A stretch of 64,000 nt of DNA from Paraescarpia echinospica (lineage: Eukaryota > Annelida > Polychaeta > Sabellida > Siboglinidae). Location: positions 48,052,029 to 48,116,028 of the forward strand of contig CM034541.1 of assembly GCA_020002185.1 (NCBI GenBank), in the 5' to 3' direction. Within the stretch, counting starts at the first letter, position 1, and each line of letters begins with the position of its first letter. Below, in pieces: positions 11,060 through 33,007 of the stretch. The position numbers were made by a program, and so were the translations under genes. Below the pieces are notes generated by a model. The model was not told the DNA's origin and searched no databases. It was given only the letters and a program-made list of their open reading frames with translations.

Positions 11060-13809
11060 AACAAGATTGCCATCCAGAGAATTAACTCTAGATGGCAGGT
11101 GGACAAGGAAGCCCTTTGGCTTATCGAGAGTCCAACCCTTTTATCTACATATATCCAGCTATTCTGAGGTATGTGTCGATTTTATTTTTAAACATATTCA
11201 CACTACTAGCACCCACACAATCATCAGATAATCTGTTCCATACATTCACAGTCCTTTGTGAAAATGAAAACTTTCTTACATCTAATCTACACTGTTCCTT
11301 TACTAATGTAACGTCATGTCCTCTAGTCTTTCTATCTTTCTTAACTGAAAAAAAACATATTTCTATCAATATTTGTATAACCATTCAATATTTTAAACAC
11401 TTCTATCTGATCTCCTCTCAATCTCCTGATCTCTAGTGTTGCTAAACCACATTCTTTTAGGCGTTTTTCATAACTAAGATCCCTCAGTTTTTGTATCATT
11501 TTAGTCGCTCTCCTCTGTACTCTTTCTAGCATATCTATGTCCTTCTTGCGGTATGGCCTCCACGCTTGTATACACTATTCTAAATGAGGCCTAACTATTG
11601 TTTTGTACAGCGGTATTATTAGTTATTTTTCTTTATATGCTATATTTCGCCTAATCAATCCAAGGATTTGATTTCCTTTTGAAGCTGCAATTCCACACTG
11701 CTCTAAAACCTTCACGTCAGCACTAATTGTCAGCCCTAAGTCTTTTTCTTTTACAGTAGTATTTAGTACAGTTCCCCCATTGTATATTCTACATATTCGT
11801 TCCCATGTCCTGTGTGAAGGCATTTACATTTCCCAAAATTGAACAACATTTTGCCACTTTTCAGACCATTTGATCAACCTGTCAAGATCATCTTGTAAAT
11901 GCTGTCTATCTCCATCACTTTTAATCCTTCTAAACACTTTTGTATCATCTGCAAATTTCAACACCTTGCTAGCTATATCATCGTCCAAATTTATATATAT
12001 TAAGAATAATATAGGTCCCAGTACTGATCCCTGTGGAACCCCACTCAAAACTGATTTCCAGTTTGAAGCCTCCCCATCAACAACTACCCGTTGTCTTCTG
12101 TCAATCAGCCATTTTTCTATCCAGTTAATTATACCATTTCCTATGCCATGGGCCTTTAGTTTAAGCAGTAATCTCTGATGTGGCACTTTGTCGAAAGCTT
12201 TTGAAAATCTAAGTAGATGATATCTACTGGTGATCCATCATCTACCCACTTAGTGATATCTTCCAAAAACATAACATATTTGTTAAGCATGACCTCGCTT
12301 TTAGAAACCCATGTTGAGATGGGTTTATCAAGTTATGTTTAACAAGAAAATCCACCATGTGATCTTTAATTAGTCTTTCTAATAATTTACAAATCACCGA
12401 TGTTAAACTAACTGGTCTATAATTATTTGACTTGTTTCTCGAACCTTTTTGAATAACGGTATAATGTTTGCTTCTTTCCATTCTAAAGGAACCACTCCCT
12501 CTTCTAATGACAAGTTGAAAACTGTTGCAAGCGGTATGCTAATTTGTTCTACAATTTCCATAGTAGTTTGGGTGGAATACCATCCACTCCAGGTGATTTA
12601 TTATCCTTCATAGCCCTATTTTCTTAGCTACCATTTCTGGGGTTACAATTAACTGTCTTAAATAGTCTGATTCTGCCCTTTGAACTTAGCCTCTGGTACT
12701 GGCAGTGAACTAGTGTCTTCTGGTAAACACTGAACTAAAATACTCATTCAGGTCTTCTGCCATTAAGAATCCTTCTGATATTATATTTTCAGCACTATCT
12801 TCTAGAGGACCGACCTTATCCTGAACTTTCTGTTTGCTTCGAACATATGCATAAAACTCTTGCTGTCATGTTTTATATTACAAGCTAATTTATGTTCATA
12901 GCTTCTCTTTGAATTTCTAATTTCAGCTGTAGCTTGGTTTAGTGCTTCTTTATAAATGTTGTAGTCTTCGTCATTTCAGTACGTATATGACTTCCACATC
13001 ATTTGTTTATACTTAATTTTCTAATGGCTTCTTTCGATAAGTGTTTCTTTTTGGACCGTTTCCCTGTTTTTAAGGGAAATTTACGATGATGCATTCAATT
13101 TCACTCTTTAAGATATTCCAGCATTCTGTTGCTGTCTTATTCTTCAGTGTGTTATTCCAGTCTATCTTTGCTAAATATTTCCTTATGTCCTTATATTTTC
13201 CTTTTGTGGAAATTTCTCCTGTACTGCTTTTACTATTCCTTTCTGATTTTACTTTGATGGTAAAATGTATCTGGTTGTGATCTATTCCCCAGTGGCTCAC
13301 ATACCCTGACATTGTCAACTAATTCATTCTGTGAGGACAAAACTATGTCTAACACATTCTCTCCCCTGGTTGGTTCTAGCACATGCTGAGAAAGTAAACT
13401 ATCTTGTACTAAAACTAAAAACTTGTGGTCCTCACTACCCATACTCTGTAGAGATTTCCATTTTATATGCCCATGGTTGAAATCCCCCATAATAACACAG
13501 TCCCGTTTGCTCACTTCCCTTATAGCGTTTTGTATTTTTTCATTCTCTTCTGTGCTTATGTTTAGACTTCGATAAACTAATCCAACCGTTAACGTTGACT
13601 TTCCGGTAACTATGTTACACCAAACAGCTTCTTCGCAATCTGCTTCTCTGTCTAATTTTATTTCATAAGCCTGGATAGATTCTTTAATATATAAAATAAC
13701 TCCACCTCCCCTTCTTCCTATTCTGTCTTTCCTAAACATTACATATCCTGTCAGTCCCAATTCGGCATCTGATACATCGGTGGTTGCCCATGATTCGGTT
13801 ATACCTATT
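11060..13809 (-). mobile_element. LINE copy 2, antisense, nested inside LINE copy 1
   Basis: On the minus strand from 13809 downwards: endonuclease (FRKDRIGRRGGGVILYIKES, CVIMGDFNHGHI, VLEPTRGENVLDIVLSSQNE), a linker, RT ([53 protein letters not shown]), then a C-terminus ending NKIDTYLRIAGYM with its stop, and a 3' UTR ending near 11060. It is 5' truncated within the endonuclease and carries frameshifts. Same family as copy 1. The catalytic FADD is intact, but the element as a whole is not functional. Confidence 0.9.
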
Positions 13810-13925
13810 ACAAGATGTATTTACAAGATGTTCTTGATAGGTTGATCAAATAGTCTGAAAAGTGGTAAATATTCAGTTTTAGGAAATGTAAATGCGTCCA
13901 CACAGGACATGAGAACGAATGTGTA
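13810..13925 (+). mobile_element. LINE copy 1, resumed RT fragment after the nested insertion
   Basis: The plus strand resumes with YLQDVLDRLIK, stop, SEKW, stop, then RKCKCVHTGHENE. Copy 2 has HLQDDLDRLIKWSEKW at the equivalent place. The sequence therefore continues LINE copy 1 exactly where it broke at 11051. Both tryptophan codons have become stops. Confidence 0.85.
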
Positions 13926-14180
13926 CTGGCCCTGCAGTTTGCCGTTGACGGGTCATGCCGGGTCAGAGTGGACAGGCCCACCACCAACCTGCTAGACCTA
14001 CTGCGCCCGGACCTCAGAGTGACGGGCGTCAGGCCGAGGTCGTGCAATGACATCAAGACTGGTGGAAGACCGCACGGGATGGAGGAAACTTGGGGGAGGG
14101 GTGATTGCGACATTAAGATGTCCCCCAGATTATTTATGTGGCAGGAAGAATACATCATCATCATCATCATAGATATAAGG
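13926..14180 (+). pseudogene. Probable 3' end of another LINE ORF2, ending in (ATC)n
   Basis: The plus strand reads VDRPTTNLLDLLRPDLRVTG, then after a frame change LVEDRTGWRKLGGGVIATL, and ends at a run of atc triplets and a stop. The DRxxWRKL motif and simple-repeat tail are typical of LINE 3' ends. Assignment to a clade is not possible here. Confidence 0.55.
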
Positions 14181-14780
14181 AATTGTGGGGTATGTAATAA
14201 TTTGACCAAGGCTTAACACGTTCCTTATTGCGATACTCGTGATATGTCGCAGATGATGCATTGGACGCAATCTTGTTAAAACGTATTTGTTAGAATTCAA
14301 GAAAGGCTGAAGTTGTACGTGGACCGTGAACACAAACCACTATAATCTACAACATCCTGCTAGATACACGTACCGTTGTCGATGGTCGATGGCTGGCTCT
14401 GTCGCTCTGCCAACTGACTGCGAGGAGCTAGAGAGGGTACCCGTTTCTCCGTCGGACAGAAAAAGGCATCGAATGAAGAAGCCACGCCCAAAACCAAGAA
14501 CGAGCTTGCCCTAGTGTCACTGTCTGTCCGGTGGCCGCGTGTGACGGTCGCAAACTAGACTATTGTGTTGCACGTGGTCAAGCAATCGTTATGCAATTTA
14601 GGGTGATTCTTGACACGGTTGACTGGACTTCAGGGTATGGCAAAAGTGACTGCTTCTTACGGTTTCTCAAACGTATGCAAACATGTATGTTTATGTGAGA
14701 ATTACGTTTAACATATATATATATATTTTCTTTGTGTGCGCCTGTGCGTATGCTTGCGTCCGTTCGTGCGTCCTTTAGTA
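14181..14780. other. Intergenic, nothing recognised
   Basis: I see no gene or element between the LINE remnant and the (GTCT)/(GT) microsatellite. Confidence 0.5.
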
Positions 14781-14785
14781 CATGT

Positions 14786-15036
<251 letters not shown>

Positions 15037-15049
15037 TGCATGTTGATAC

Positions 15050-15913
15050 ATATAGAGTACACGCCGCACACCCACTCCCATGTTATCTTGTGGAACAAAT
15101 TAGGTTGTTACGATATAATAATATAGTTAGAACGAATATTGTTGAATTGGGAGTCTGGTGGCACTTCTGCCCAAGTGCGGACTTCGTGTATATTATGTAA
15201 TGGTGATCTATAAAGTCAATTAAATATGTTATATCAAACATTGAACGTTTTAGTATTGCAGGCACAATCCAGAAAAACTATCCATTTAACAGAGGAAGCG
15301 ATTTGTTTTGTCAAGACAAATACATACATTTATGGAAAATCACAATTTGTTTTATTAATGTTTAATGTAGAAATCAACACACGCAGCATGTTTGAACATA
15401 CGCACATATATGTATACACGTGTTCAGATCTTTTTATTAACGGTTTAAAGTATTATTAAAGGTACAAAAATTATCATCGTAAACATGCTCCCACATTTCC
15501 TGAGAATAATAATATAATAACTATTATTCTGCGTACCCGCGTCTACCTAGGTGAGTGATTCATAATTAACTATATAACGAATATAAATATACATCAGGTG
15601 AATAAATGTCTTGTATGATTGCTTCGTCAACCATTCAATGACGTCACATTTATGCGTGTAATTAATTACTGGAATAAGCAGACAAACAAATACAGGAAAT
15701 GTACAAACGCGTCATGGAAGCCCAGTAGGTACAACTATTCTTTATGTAAAATAGTCCTATTGTTATAATTATGTACATAAGTTGTTTACAAGTTAATCAT
15801 AATTTTTGTTGTGTGCATCAGCAGTTTTGTCCTATTAGTCCCCAGCCCGCGGAGACTTCATGACGTCACGTCATTCGTGGTGTCGTCGTGACGTCAAGTA
15901 CGTCGATGTCCTG
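15050..15913. other. 3' flank of gene A
   Basis: AT-rich sequence downstream of the gene A stop codon, presumably including its 3' UTR. I found no clear AATAAA on the minus strand close to the stop. Confidence 0.5.
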
Positions 15914-24374
<8,461 letters not shown>

Positions 24375-26148
24375 CTGCACAGAACGACAATGAACCGTGT
24401 TATGATATGCTAGAGAGAAAACGCCCACGAAAAGCATCCCATAATAGATTAAAGGGCGCACGAGTACGAGGAGAAATTGTCAATGTTTGTTTTCGGTGCC
24501 ATGCCAACTGGTTTGTTGATGTCGCGACGCCTGTTTTTTGAAGGTCGATAATTAGGGCGTGTCTATCATGATGATAGACGCTTATAAATTATTAAGATGT
24601 TAGTTAAACGCTAGTAGGGGCCTAATTGCATTGATGATCTAGTAGTGTAATCGATATCACCCTCTTAGGTGTGATATCAAAGGGGTTCACGCGTGTTGCA
24701 AGAATTACATTTACACTAACAGTAAATATTCGTGTCACGCCACAATAGAGCCAATTACAGTGGTGACATTTTTACCACAATTACAGATAGCAAGATACTC
24801 GGTACACGGTACATAATTGTCAATACGGTTGCCATGCAAATATTGTTGACATGTTAATGTCACATAACTACAAAGTATACATTGTTTTTAATATAATAAT
24901 ATATTGGTAACGCGTCTAGTGTCTGGTGAAACGTCAACTCCATACCGGTACTGGTGATATGCCAATCCCAAACCAACACTGCTGAAACGCCAATCATAAG
25001 CCAATAGGCCCCTGCGGGTGACACGTCAGCCAGAAACCAATAGTTATGGGTGACAAACCAATAACACGTACACTTAACCTCAGTACTCGTGACACGCCAA
25101 TATTGGTGACATGTTCATCCAATGCCAATAACAACACATTAGGAACATGTCACAGTCTCAGTCCCAGAGACTGAAACGACATTCATACATCAGTATTATA
25201 TATGTAGCCGTCAATCATCAGTAACTTATGACAGATGACAAGACACACCGCGACAATGGATACACAATGCACGGTAATAGACAGGACGCCACGTCAGACA
25301 CATTCTATGCTTGCGTCACATACATTTGTGACTCAAGCTTAGGGCACAATAATATATGGCAACCAGGGGACCGTATCGCTGAGAAAAACGTTACATGTCG
25401 CTCTAAATTTTCCATAAGAACTAAAGGCGGAATGTCGTCATAATGTTAGCCATACCAACTATGCCATTATAATGTGTCTATTGCGCATAGCATACCGGTG
25501 ACCTAACAACAAATTCAGAGACGTGTCAAAAGAAATAAAAAAAACGGAACGGGTGTTAAACGTGTCAACAGACGGATACGTCCAGTGAAGTGGGGGAGCC
25601 AGATTAAACAATAAGTATTCAGATGTCTGCAAAATAGTGTAATGTTTTGTTGAATGAACACTATCATGGAATGAATTTCAAAGAGGCAACTGAGAACGCC
25701 TTAATTACAATGCATCATGTGCTACGGAAAATAATAACGGCTGCACTGTAAGTTCATGAACATTATAGAACATGAGACGAAATTTAAATGTTCTGAACAC
25801 AAAAGAACTTTTATGAAAGGAGTCCGGCGCCACGATCAAATAAATGCAAATTCGCGTCATATTTAAAAGCGCGACGTAGATGAAACGTTCCTTTTGATTG
25901 CCGCGCGAACAAAGATCGAAGCATCGACTGTCTATTTTTATCAGGCAGCGCGATACAGCGGTGTACCTCGCGATACAGTCGTATTAACTGCGGTAATCAG
26001 TGGCTATGTAGACACGCGTGATGGCACGCTGCCGCCTTTACGTTCATGGCGTGTCGGCGATGTTTGCTATAACTGTTTGTTGGCTGGAGGGCGGGAACCA
26101 TGATGAGTCATTGACCAAGCAGCAGGCGTAGTGATTATAAAACAACGG

Positions 26149-26150
<2 letters not shown>
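24375..26150. other. Region upstream of gene A coding start, with a decayed CCAAT-rich tandem repeat
   Basis: At about 24915-25120, phrases like ggtgacacgccaat and aagccaata recur every 30-45 bases with much divergence, which looks like an old minisatellite. Otherwise I see no exon; a 5' UTR exon for gene A may lie here or further right. Confidence 0.4.
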
Positions 26151-26191
<41 letters not shown>

Positions 26192-26205
26192 TTCTCTCTT
26201 TCAAA
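26151..26205. repeat. (CT)n microsatellite
   Basis: ctctctct run with a few t insertions. Confidence 0.97.
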
Positions 26206-26630
26206 GTTAGAATGTACCTGTTCTCATGCACTGTAGAGCAACTCGCGCTGATAGATTGTAAACAATGCTAGACGAGCACTACCAAGACCGAGGCTGCCTT
26301 TGTGGCTGTAAATAGCGACATTCCATTCATGTACAACGAGTCGACCAAAAATGCGAACACATTTGTGCTGTGATTTAGCCCCCAAAGTAACAACACAGAG
26401 TGATGATATGCGGATGAGTACGAACCAATCCTCTTTGCTAGGCTAGCCGTATTGTACCATACGCATGCAATATATTACATTTGTTTAGCTGCAGTTGAAA
26501 GCACACACGGGACGTTGCAGCAAGTTATTTCATTACGTCACGAAACACGTTCTATTTAAAGCTACACCGTATCACGGTGATTTCGCACACTATGCACCAG
26601 GAAGACAACACATATGCGTGTGTTCTTTCA
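26206..26630. other. Intergenic, nothing recognised
   Basis: No gene, RNA or repeat recognised. Confidence 0.5.
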
Positions 26631-26631
26631 T

Positions 26632-26750
26632 GGCGCGGTATCCAGTCATTAAGGTTGCTCAAGTCGCTTTACATTTCACGTCCTAGCATACCGGTTCATT
26701 GCCCCATAAACTCGATATATGTTGGAAGCACTCAGCCATGCTGACGTTAC
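26632..26750 (-). mobile_element. SINE tail fragment, diverged
   Basis: gcggtatccagtcattaagg, then gctcaagtcgctttacatt and gaagcactcagccatgctg match the 3' part of the SINE in reverse. It is next to the longer copy at 26781. Confidence 0.65.
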
Positions 26751-26780
26751 TGCCCGAATATATTTAATAGCACGTTTGTA

Positions 26781-27080
26781 TTATATAGCGTAGTATCCAG
26801 TCCTTAAGAGTGCGTTTTTTACTTTACTCCCTGGCAGACCTGTTCAATGGAACGTCATATTGACTTATCTGGAAGCATTCAGTCACGCTACAATTAATAT
26901 GCAAAAATGTTCGTACACAAATGTCCACCACTGGCTATAGTCAGGTATTTATTCATATAGCTAAGTGAACTGGAGCAACGTAGAATGAACGAACTTACCC
27001 AAGATTCGACACGGCAGCACAGGGTTCGAACCCGGGTTCTCTTGATTGAGAGTCAAATGCTCTAGCCACAGCGCCACAGC
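26781..27080 (-). mobile_element. tRNA-derived SINE, near full length
   Basis: Tail at 26781 (tatatagcgtagtatccag), body, and tRNA-like head at 27000-27080. On the minus strand the head has TGGCTAGAGCA, like an A box, and GGGTTCGAACCC, like a B box. It belongs to the family also seen at 5410, 37437, 55521 and 63857. Confidence 0.85.
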
Positions 27081-28700
27081 GTGTATACACCCACAACCAG
27101 CTGCTAGGAACATGACTAATTTTTCTCAATTGAATTACGTATGCCACGAACGAGGATTTGGCAAAACATGAAACGTTTCCTGGCGACGCATCATGGACGA
27201 ACACTACTGTGCAACAAACATGACGAGTGAAACGAAAGCTGCTGATAGCAGTGAGCCCAGGACTCCTTTTCCGAGCGCCGAACATGTTTGAAAATGCTCG
27301 ACGTACATATCTATAGGACAATGAAGATATACATCACACTCCTGGCTCTTCTTAGCATTGGTAACACAAGAGTAATGCCGAAACTAATATGGAAAGTTAA
27401 TGTTGGGTGATATCTCGGTGGCACTGGAGAACAGTTGAAAGCGAGAGAGAATGGCAGAAGATTACGATAGATGTGGATGCCCGGACAAGACTGCAGAAAC
27501 AAACTAGTGATTTCGGACTTCATTCAAACGTTAATGTTGGCTAGCCTTGTGATGTTTAGGCTACGAAACGAGCTGCAGGCTGCAAACTGATGGTATCTGC
27601 ACCACGTTTAGTTCGCATAAATCCAGTGAGTCTTCGCGATCTAGACGTGGACATTTGGGAATTTCTCCTGAGACACTAATGTCCTTCGTCACGCATGATC
27701 GCACCCCACTTAGGACAGTCTCACACACTTGCAATATACCCTAGAGACGCTGGCGTACGGTGCCGACATATCATCAGAGTCTGGCACCATTTCACACAGA
27801 TTAATGCGTGCGCCAGCGTCTCGGGGATGTTTTGCAGAGACACGGACTTTGTTCTGAAGGATTTATAGCGCAACGAGAACGACAATGTCTGGTCCATCGC
27901 GATCATTATGACACTTTGCATTTGGATTCGAGTTGCGTAAGTTTTATAACATTTCTGCCGGATAGTGTAGATGCACACGGGTGGTGTCGTGGCGTAGATC
28001 ACTAGATTCCGTAATTACCCTAAGTGAACACTACTTCTGCTGCCGCCACGCATGAGCGCACGTGAAATGTATAATCAAAGATCCACTCACGGTATACCTA
28101 CTTACACCTGAAGCGATAATTAGACGCTGTCAGTCAGTTCATTTCGTCAATGCGATGTCCTCGACTGAATTGCGTGCTTCCAACTCAGGGCATTACGAAT
28201 GTCTGAGTAAACGAACTTATTCGACTTTTTCAGCAAACTGGTTCTCGTATCGATGTTAGTGATGGGTCGTCATCTCTGCGATGTTATTAATCGTGCATGT
28301 GATTTTCAATCCCTACTCAGTTGTATTTAATTACTGGTGGCTGCGAGTATATGGTGAGCCATCCATATTATTTCACCAAATACTGCAAGGCGTTTTTACA
28401 TACACAGTGTGGGGGGAATGTCCCCGAGCCATTGCATTCCCCCAATCAAATCAACTTGCTCCTCTATCCTGACCCTGCCTTGTCTTATCATAAGATATTA
28501 CACAGGGAAATGACAGTGTTTATTATAATTATATAAATAGTAATCTGGTGTGTAAATATCAGATATGTATAGTTTTCTTCGTCAAAACCGTACTCTTTTA
28601 CCAATGTAAATGCCCTTACGGGACATCACTGCCTGCTCGGCGCCTCTCACACGTCCGACCGGGAAGTAACCCCGGCCGCTGGGAGCAAGATCCAGTGGGT
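27081..28700. other. Intergenic, nothing recognised
   Basis: Unique-looking sequence without a supportable gene. Short open frames of 60-110 codons have no recognisable motif. Confidence 0.5.
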
Positions 28701-28705
28701 TAGAG

Positions 28706-29445
28706 ATAGAACAAGAACAAGAACAAGAACAAGAACAAGAAAGTTTTATTTAGACCCCAATTACAATATGTGTATAATATCAAATTAACGTAACATGAAC
28801 AGGCATATATATATACAAATGCAGTGTAATTTCAAATTAGATGGGGTCTGTGACTCCTATTAAGACAATAACAGTCGCTCTCATAGAAGCCACAATAATA
28901 ATTTGTTTCAACTCAATTTTACCGAAGGAAGTGCAAATGTAAATGTGCAGGAAAAGAAAAGAAACCGAGATTACTTGATTACGTATATGCATGTACTGGA
29001 GTATTAAAGGTATGTTAAAATAAATAAATACTAGTTGTCAATAGTACACTTCAATATACTTGATATGTATGTGTATATGCACAAATACAATATCCCTATG
29101 CTGATTTATATAATATTATATACAATACATATCCATACACATCACATACAATAATACAGTTTTAATGACTTTGATAGCATGTATAGCAGTTTAATATTGT
29201 ACACGTATCTACGTATTTTTCTAATAAATAGTTTTTTGCATAATTACCAAAACTTCTGAAGCTATGTGTTCCAATCTTCTCTGTGACTAACTTTGAGGTA
29301 TTGTTAATGACATGTGGCAAATTGTATCTAAGACATCTTTTTGGCAAATTCATGTTTTGATAGATGTCATCGATCTGTATTTCAACTGTGTGTGCTTCGG
29401 TGACTTTTTGCATATGCGACACACGGTGTTCAACAATGTGCCGTA
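28706..29445 (-). mobile_element. LINE 3' end with (TTGTTC)n tail
   Basis: The minus-strand frame 29422-29162 reads CLRYNLPHVINNTSKLVTEK, then a sequence ending ILNCYTC near the stop. This resembles the C-terminus of one LINE group that ends in Asn-Cys-Tyr-x-Cys. The strand then runs through AT-rich 3' UTR to a run of ttgttc units at 28738-28708, a hexanucleotide tail typical of such elements. Confidence 0.65.
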
Positions 29446-29449
29446 TACC

Positions 29450-29825
29450 GAGTTAAACATGATTTAGCCTGCATCAAACGTAACACCTGTGACGTTTCTA
29501 ACACCAATTGTAACGACGACATCTAGGCGTGTCTATCTGGCGGGTGTTCGCAGTAACGTGTACACTGGAGTCATTCATGGCGCGGGTCTGTTTCATGTAC
29601 GGTAGCAATTAATTCCACTCGTTCTTGCGAAACTTGAAATACAGTTGAACCTGTCCTGGGCGATCTCATTCTTGAGTCGTCTCAGTTGTCTTCATAGTAT
29701 TAATTCACCTGCCTTGGTCGGCCACCTGTCTTGAGAGACCACGTTCGCTGGACTGAGAGGGAGGTCGTTCGAGACAAGTTCTAATGTACAACGCCGTTCG
29801 TCCACTCTTCCACTGTAGATACACG
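29450..29825. other. Intergenic with a possible short dispersed repeat
   Basis: 29640-29790 contains alternating phrases such as cggccacctgtcttgagag and gggaggtcgttcgagacaag. These resemble a class of short dispersed repeats also suspected at 63509. Weak. Confidence 0.35.
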
Positions 29826-29844
29826 ATCACACAGTTCTGTTATC

Positions 29845-30005
29845 TGCATCATCATCGTCGTCGTCTTTGTCAGCATTACCGTCAGCATAGTCGCCACCAT
29901 CACCTTCATCACGATTATCACCACCACCGTCACCATTGCCTTCATCATCATCATCATCATAATCACCATCATAGTCATCATCAACATCATAGTCATCATC
30001 CGTGG
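29845..30005. repeat. Imperfect CAT/CAC/CGT trinucleotide tract
   Basis: catcatcgtcgtcgtc, caccaccgtcaccattgcc and catcatcatcatcat blocks. Confidence 0.88.
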
Positions 30006-30880
30006 ACATAATTGAAACATAAACAACATCTATTTTCTAATTGCCGACTTCATTATTCACAGTGTGAGAAATATATTACCAAAGAGGTAACGATATTAAG
30101 AAGCGATTCTTAAGTTGCACAAACTTGCAGCACTGCCACACTTACCTGCTCTGCGACAAACCCTGCTGGTACTAACTCTTTCGGACACACCATGACATCA
30201 TATTGCGAAGTTACGTAATTCGGCCGATACTTTGCCTTGTCTTTGACAAAGCATGCAGTCACGTGACACATATACGCACATCCATGCGCAGCGAGTTTCT
30301 TGTGGAGTTTACAATCGGTCTAGTGTTTACTACATGTAATGTGGGTGTTAATTACACGATCTATAAATATATGTTGTACGTGATAACCGTCACGGTTCGC
30401 CAACCCGATCGTTGCACAAGCAAAACAGTGTCAAATGCCTGTTTCACGCTTCACTGAATTACATAATTAGATATCAGTGTGGTTAACTTCCAACAAAGGT
30501 CACACGATCACCCGATAACATTCACGGCTGAACGAACAAGTTATACAACAAGAGCTCTCGAATGTTAAGACTATCGTGACTGGAAAGTAAATATTATTGT
30601 AGTAAGATTATTGGTATTGAAATACAACAATGTACACGCATCTACACGCACACTCTCAGAATCACGCGTGTCAACACGACACGGATGCTGCAACACGTGA
30701 AACAGTTTTACGGGGCCGACGTCGTGAGTACCTTCAAGTACCACATTGTTCGTTGAACAGCCGTTGGGGAAGTACGTGATCGACCGAGTACTCCATACAA
30801 ATCTTGGTATCGTGGTATATTTATAATTTATATTCTGTCAAATCGAGTACAATCAACACAAAACCAGGTTGTATGTGTGT
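30006..30880. other. Intergenic, nothing recognised
   Basis: No supportable feature. Confidence 0.5.
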
Positions 30881-30884
30881 CAGA

Positions 30885-32800
30885 ATGTCCAACCGTCCCG
30901 AATTGGTCGGGACAGTGCTGATTTTGTTCCCTGGGTCTCGAGTCCCGGCCTTCCCGTCGTCGGGACCCGGAATGTCCCGATTTTCGGGCAAAAACAGGTG
31001 AAACTCGATGAATTGCGCAAAAAAAGACAGAAAATGAGCGAAAACATCGATCTCTGCAGCGCTAAAAAAAAAATTACGTCACTTGCACTACATGAGCGCA
31101 AACAACTCGACCGCGTACGTGCGCACCCGCGTACCCGTTTTCCGTTGTGATATGAACTTTTCAAAAATGCAGTCAGTGAAGTGAGCGGACTACTGTTATC
31201 CGTGCAATAATTGTTGGTCATCGTGTCTGCGAAGCGTGCCCGTGCTGTTGATGGAGTTGCTGACTCCGGATCACCAAAGAAGAAATCTGCGAAGCTTTAC
31301 TGTTCGTTTAGCTCTGCTTGGCGGAACCAATAGTTCACGGTGGATGTTGGCGGCTCCGCTGGTCGGAAAACATATATCGGCTGTGTTCGCGCCGAAATCG
31401 ACGAAATCCCTCCGCGACTTCGGATTTGGTGATACAACAACTGCTAAAGCTTCCCGAGACAAAGCAGACGAACAAAAACTACAAGTCATGCGAGCTGAAG
31501 TGGTTATTGTGCAGTTTGTAGCTGAGCACAACCTAGCATTTCGTGTTGGTGACCATTTCACTAAACTTGGGAAGACTATGTTTCCGGATTCTGAAGTTGC
31601 CAGGCAATTTCGGATGCTTCGATTCTTCGTTACTGCTGACCGAATCAACCTGGCTGACATCACGGCTACCGGGGTCAGCACACAGTCAGTTTTCCCATTG
31701 ACGACCATGTTAATGTTTTGTGTGATTATAAGAAAATGTGACCTATAAAGTTTCTTAAACTTCTCACCTGCTGTTATTATCATCTCATTGACATGCTGGT
31801 CGAGTTTAGTCAAAATCTAATATCTCTAGCTCTTGCAAAATGCCTGTATGTATGACACCCGTCAATATTTACAAATGGATGCAGGCAGTAATCCGGCTAA
31901 AGTGTCAACTAGCCAAATTGCTGCCATATACCCTTCCGCTTAGTAAAATCAACTAAAAAGACACCATTTTACTGTCAACAGCTTCTACAATCACATCTAG
32001 AAATCTGACTACTCAAATGCACTTATGTCAAAGCAAGTGAATATTGTAAAAAGTCATTTCTCAAAAATATACTGCACTCTTTTTCGACTGTAACCAAGCA
32101 GGAAGTCTAACAGTGTCCTAACCCCTACCGTGTACGAGGACATCGACAGTCAGCTGATGGATGACGATCTGGATGTTGGCGAGGCTACCCGTACACTGGC
32201 TGCGGAGATGATAGACGATGGCATGGAGCACCTGGTCTCGGCATTCTTTGATAATGTTCGTCAGTTCTACTGTACAGTTGTGAAAATTTATCAAGAAATT
32301 CCCATTCCAATCGACTCTCCTGTCTGACCTTCTGGTTCTGAACCCCGTGGAGCGGCTGTCCTACCAGAATTTGCCCAATGCTGTCGTCCGGCTGGCAAAG
32401 CAACTCCCTCAGCTTCAATTGGCGGACAAGTTGGACCAGCTGAAGACAAAAGCGGTTGACTTCCAAATGACTGATGACGAAGACCTCTCTCAAAACAATG
32501 ATGTCAATGATTTCTGGGCCAAGGACCACGAATTAGAGGAATGGGTTCAAGCCAACCAACGTACGCTACGCTATTGGTACGCCCTTCTTGCACTGCCAGC
32601 CAGCAATGCTGACAGTGAGCGTTGCTTCTCCATGGTTCGCAAGATAGACTCGGAGGAACGTAGCCACCTTGAACGTAGCACCGTCGCATCTCTACTCACA
32701 CTGAATATTAATGTTGATAATGACTACCACGCTTTTAAACCCTCTCGTGAAATGCTGAGGCTGAAAGTCAGCTGTACGGCAGTAAAATGAGGACCATGGC
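30885..32800 (+). pseudogene. Decayed hAT-family transposase
   Basis: The plus strand holds pieces of one transposase separated by stops and frameshifts. The N-terminus near 31225-31332 reads KRARAVDGVADSGSPKKKSA and then hits TAG. 31480-31610 reads VQFVAEHNLAFRVGDHFTKL, a conserved hAT segment. 32340-32790 reads ALPASNADSERCFSMVRKID then SHLERSTVASLLTLNIN, the hAT C-terminal dimerisation domain. The left part (30885-31000) contains repeated gtcccg motifs and may be a non-coding end. Terminal inverted repeats and target duplication were not identified. Dead as a transposase. Confidence 0.85.
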
Positions 32801-33007
32801 AGCGATGATAAGCCAGCTGATGCACAAGCTGAACTCGAAGCATGATAAGGACATTAGATGCCTGATGATCATGAACAATTTTGCATTTCAACGATTTGCT
32901 TATTTTATCTTCATACTTACAAGTATTTGCAACCATAAGTCTAGGTCATATGGCTCAAATGATATACTCACAGTAATATTTCATTTCCTGCTGTCGTTCT
33001 TGAACTT

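Noticed and set aside
27000..27080. Stand-alone tRNA gene
   Set aside because: The tRNA-like block is the head of a SINE; it continues into the same body and tail as other copies.
31271..31813. 180-codon minus-strand frame
   Set aside because: Antisense to the hAT transposase remnant, whose plus-strand motifs are recognisable.
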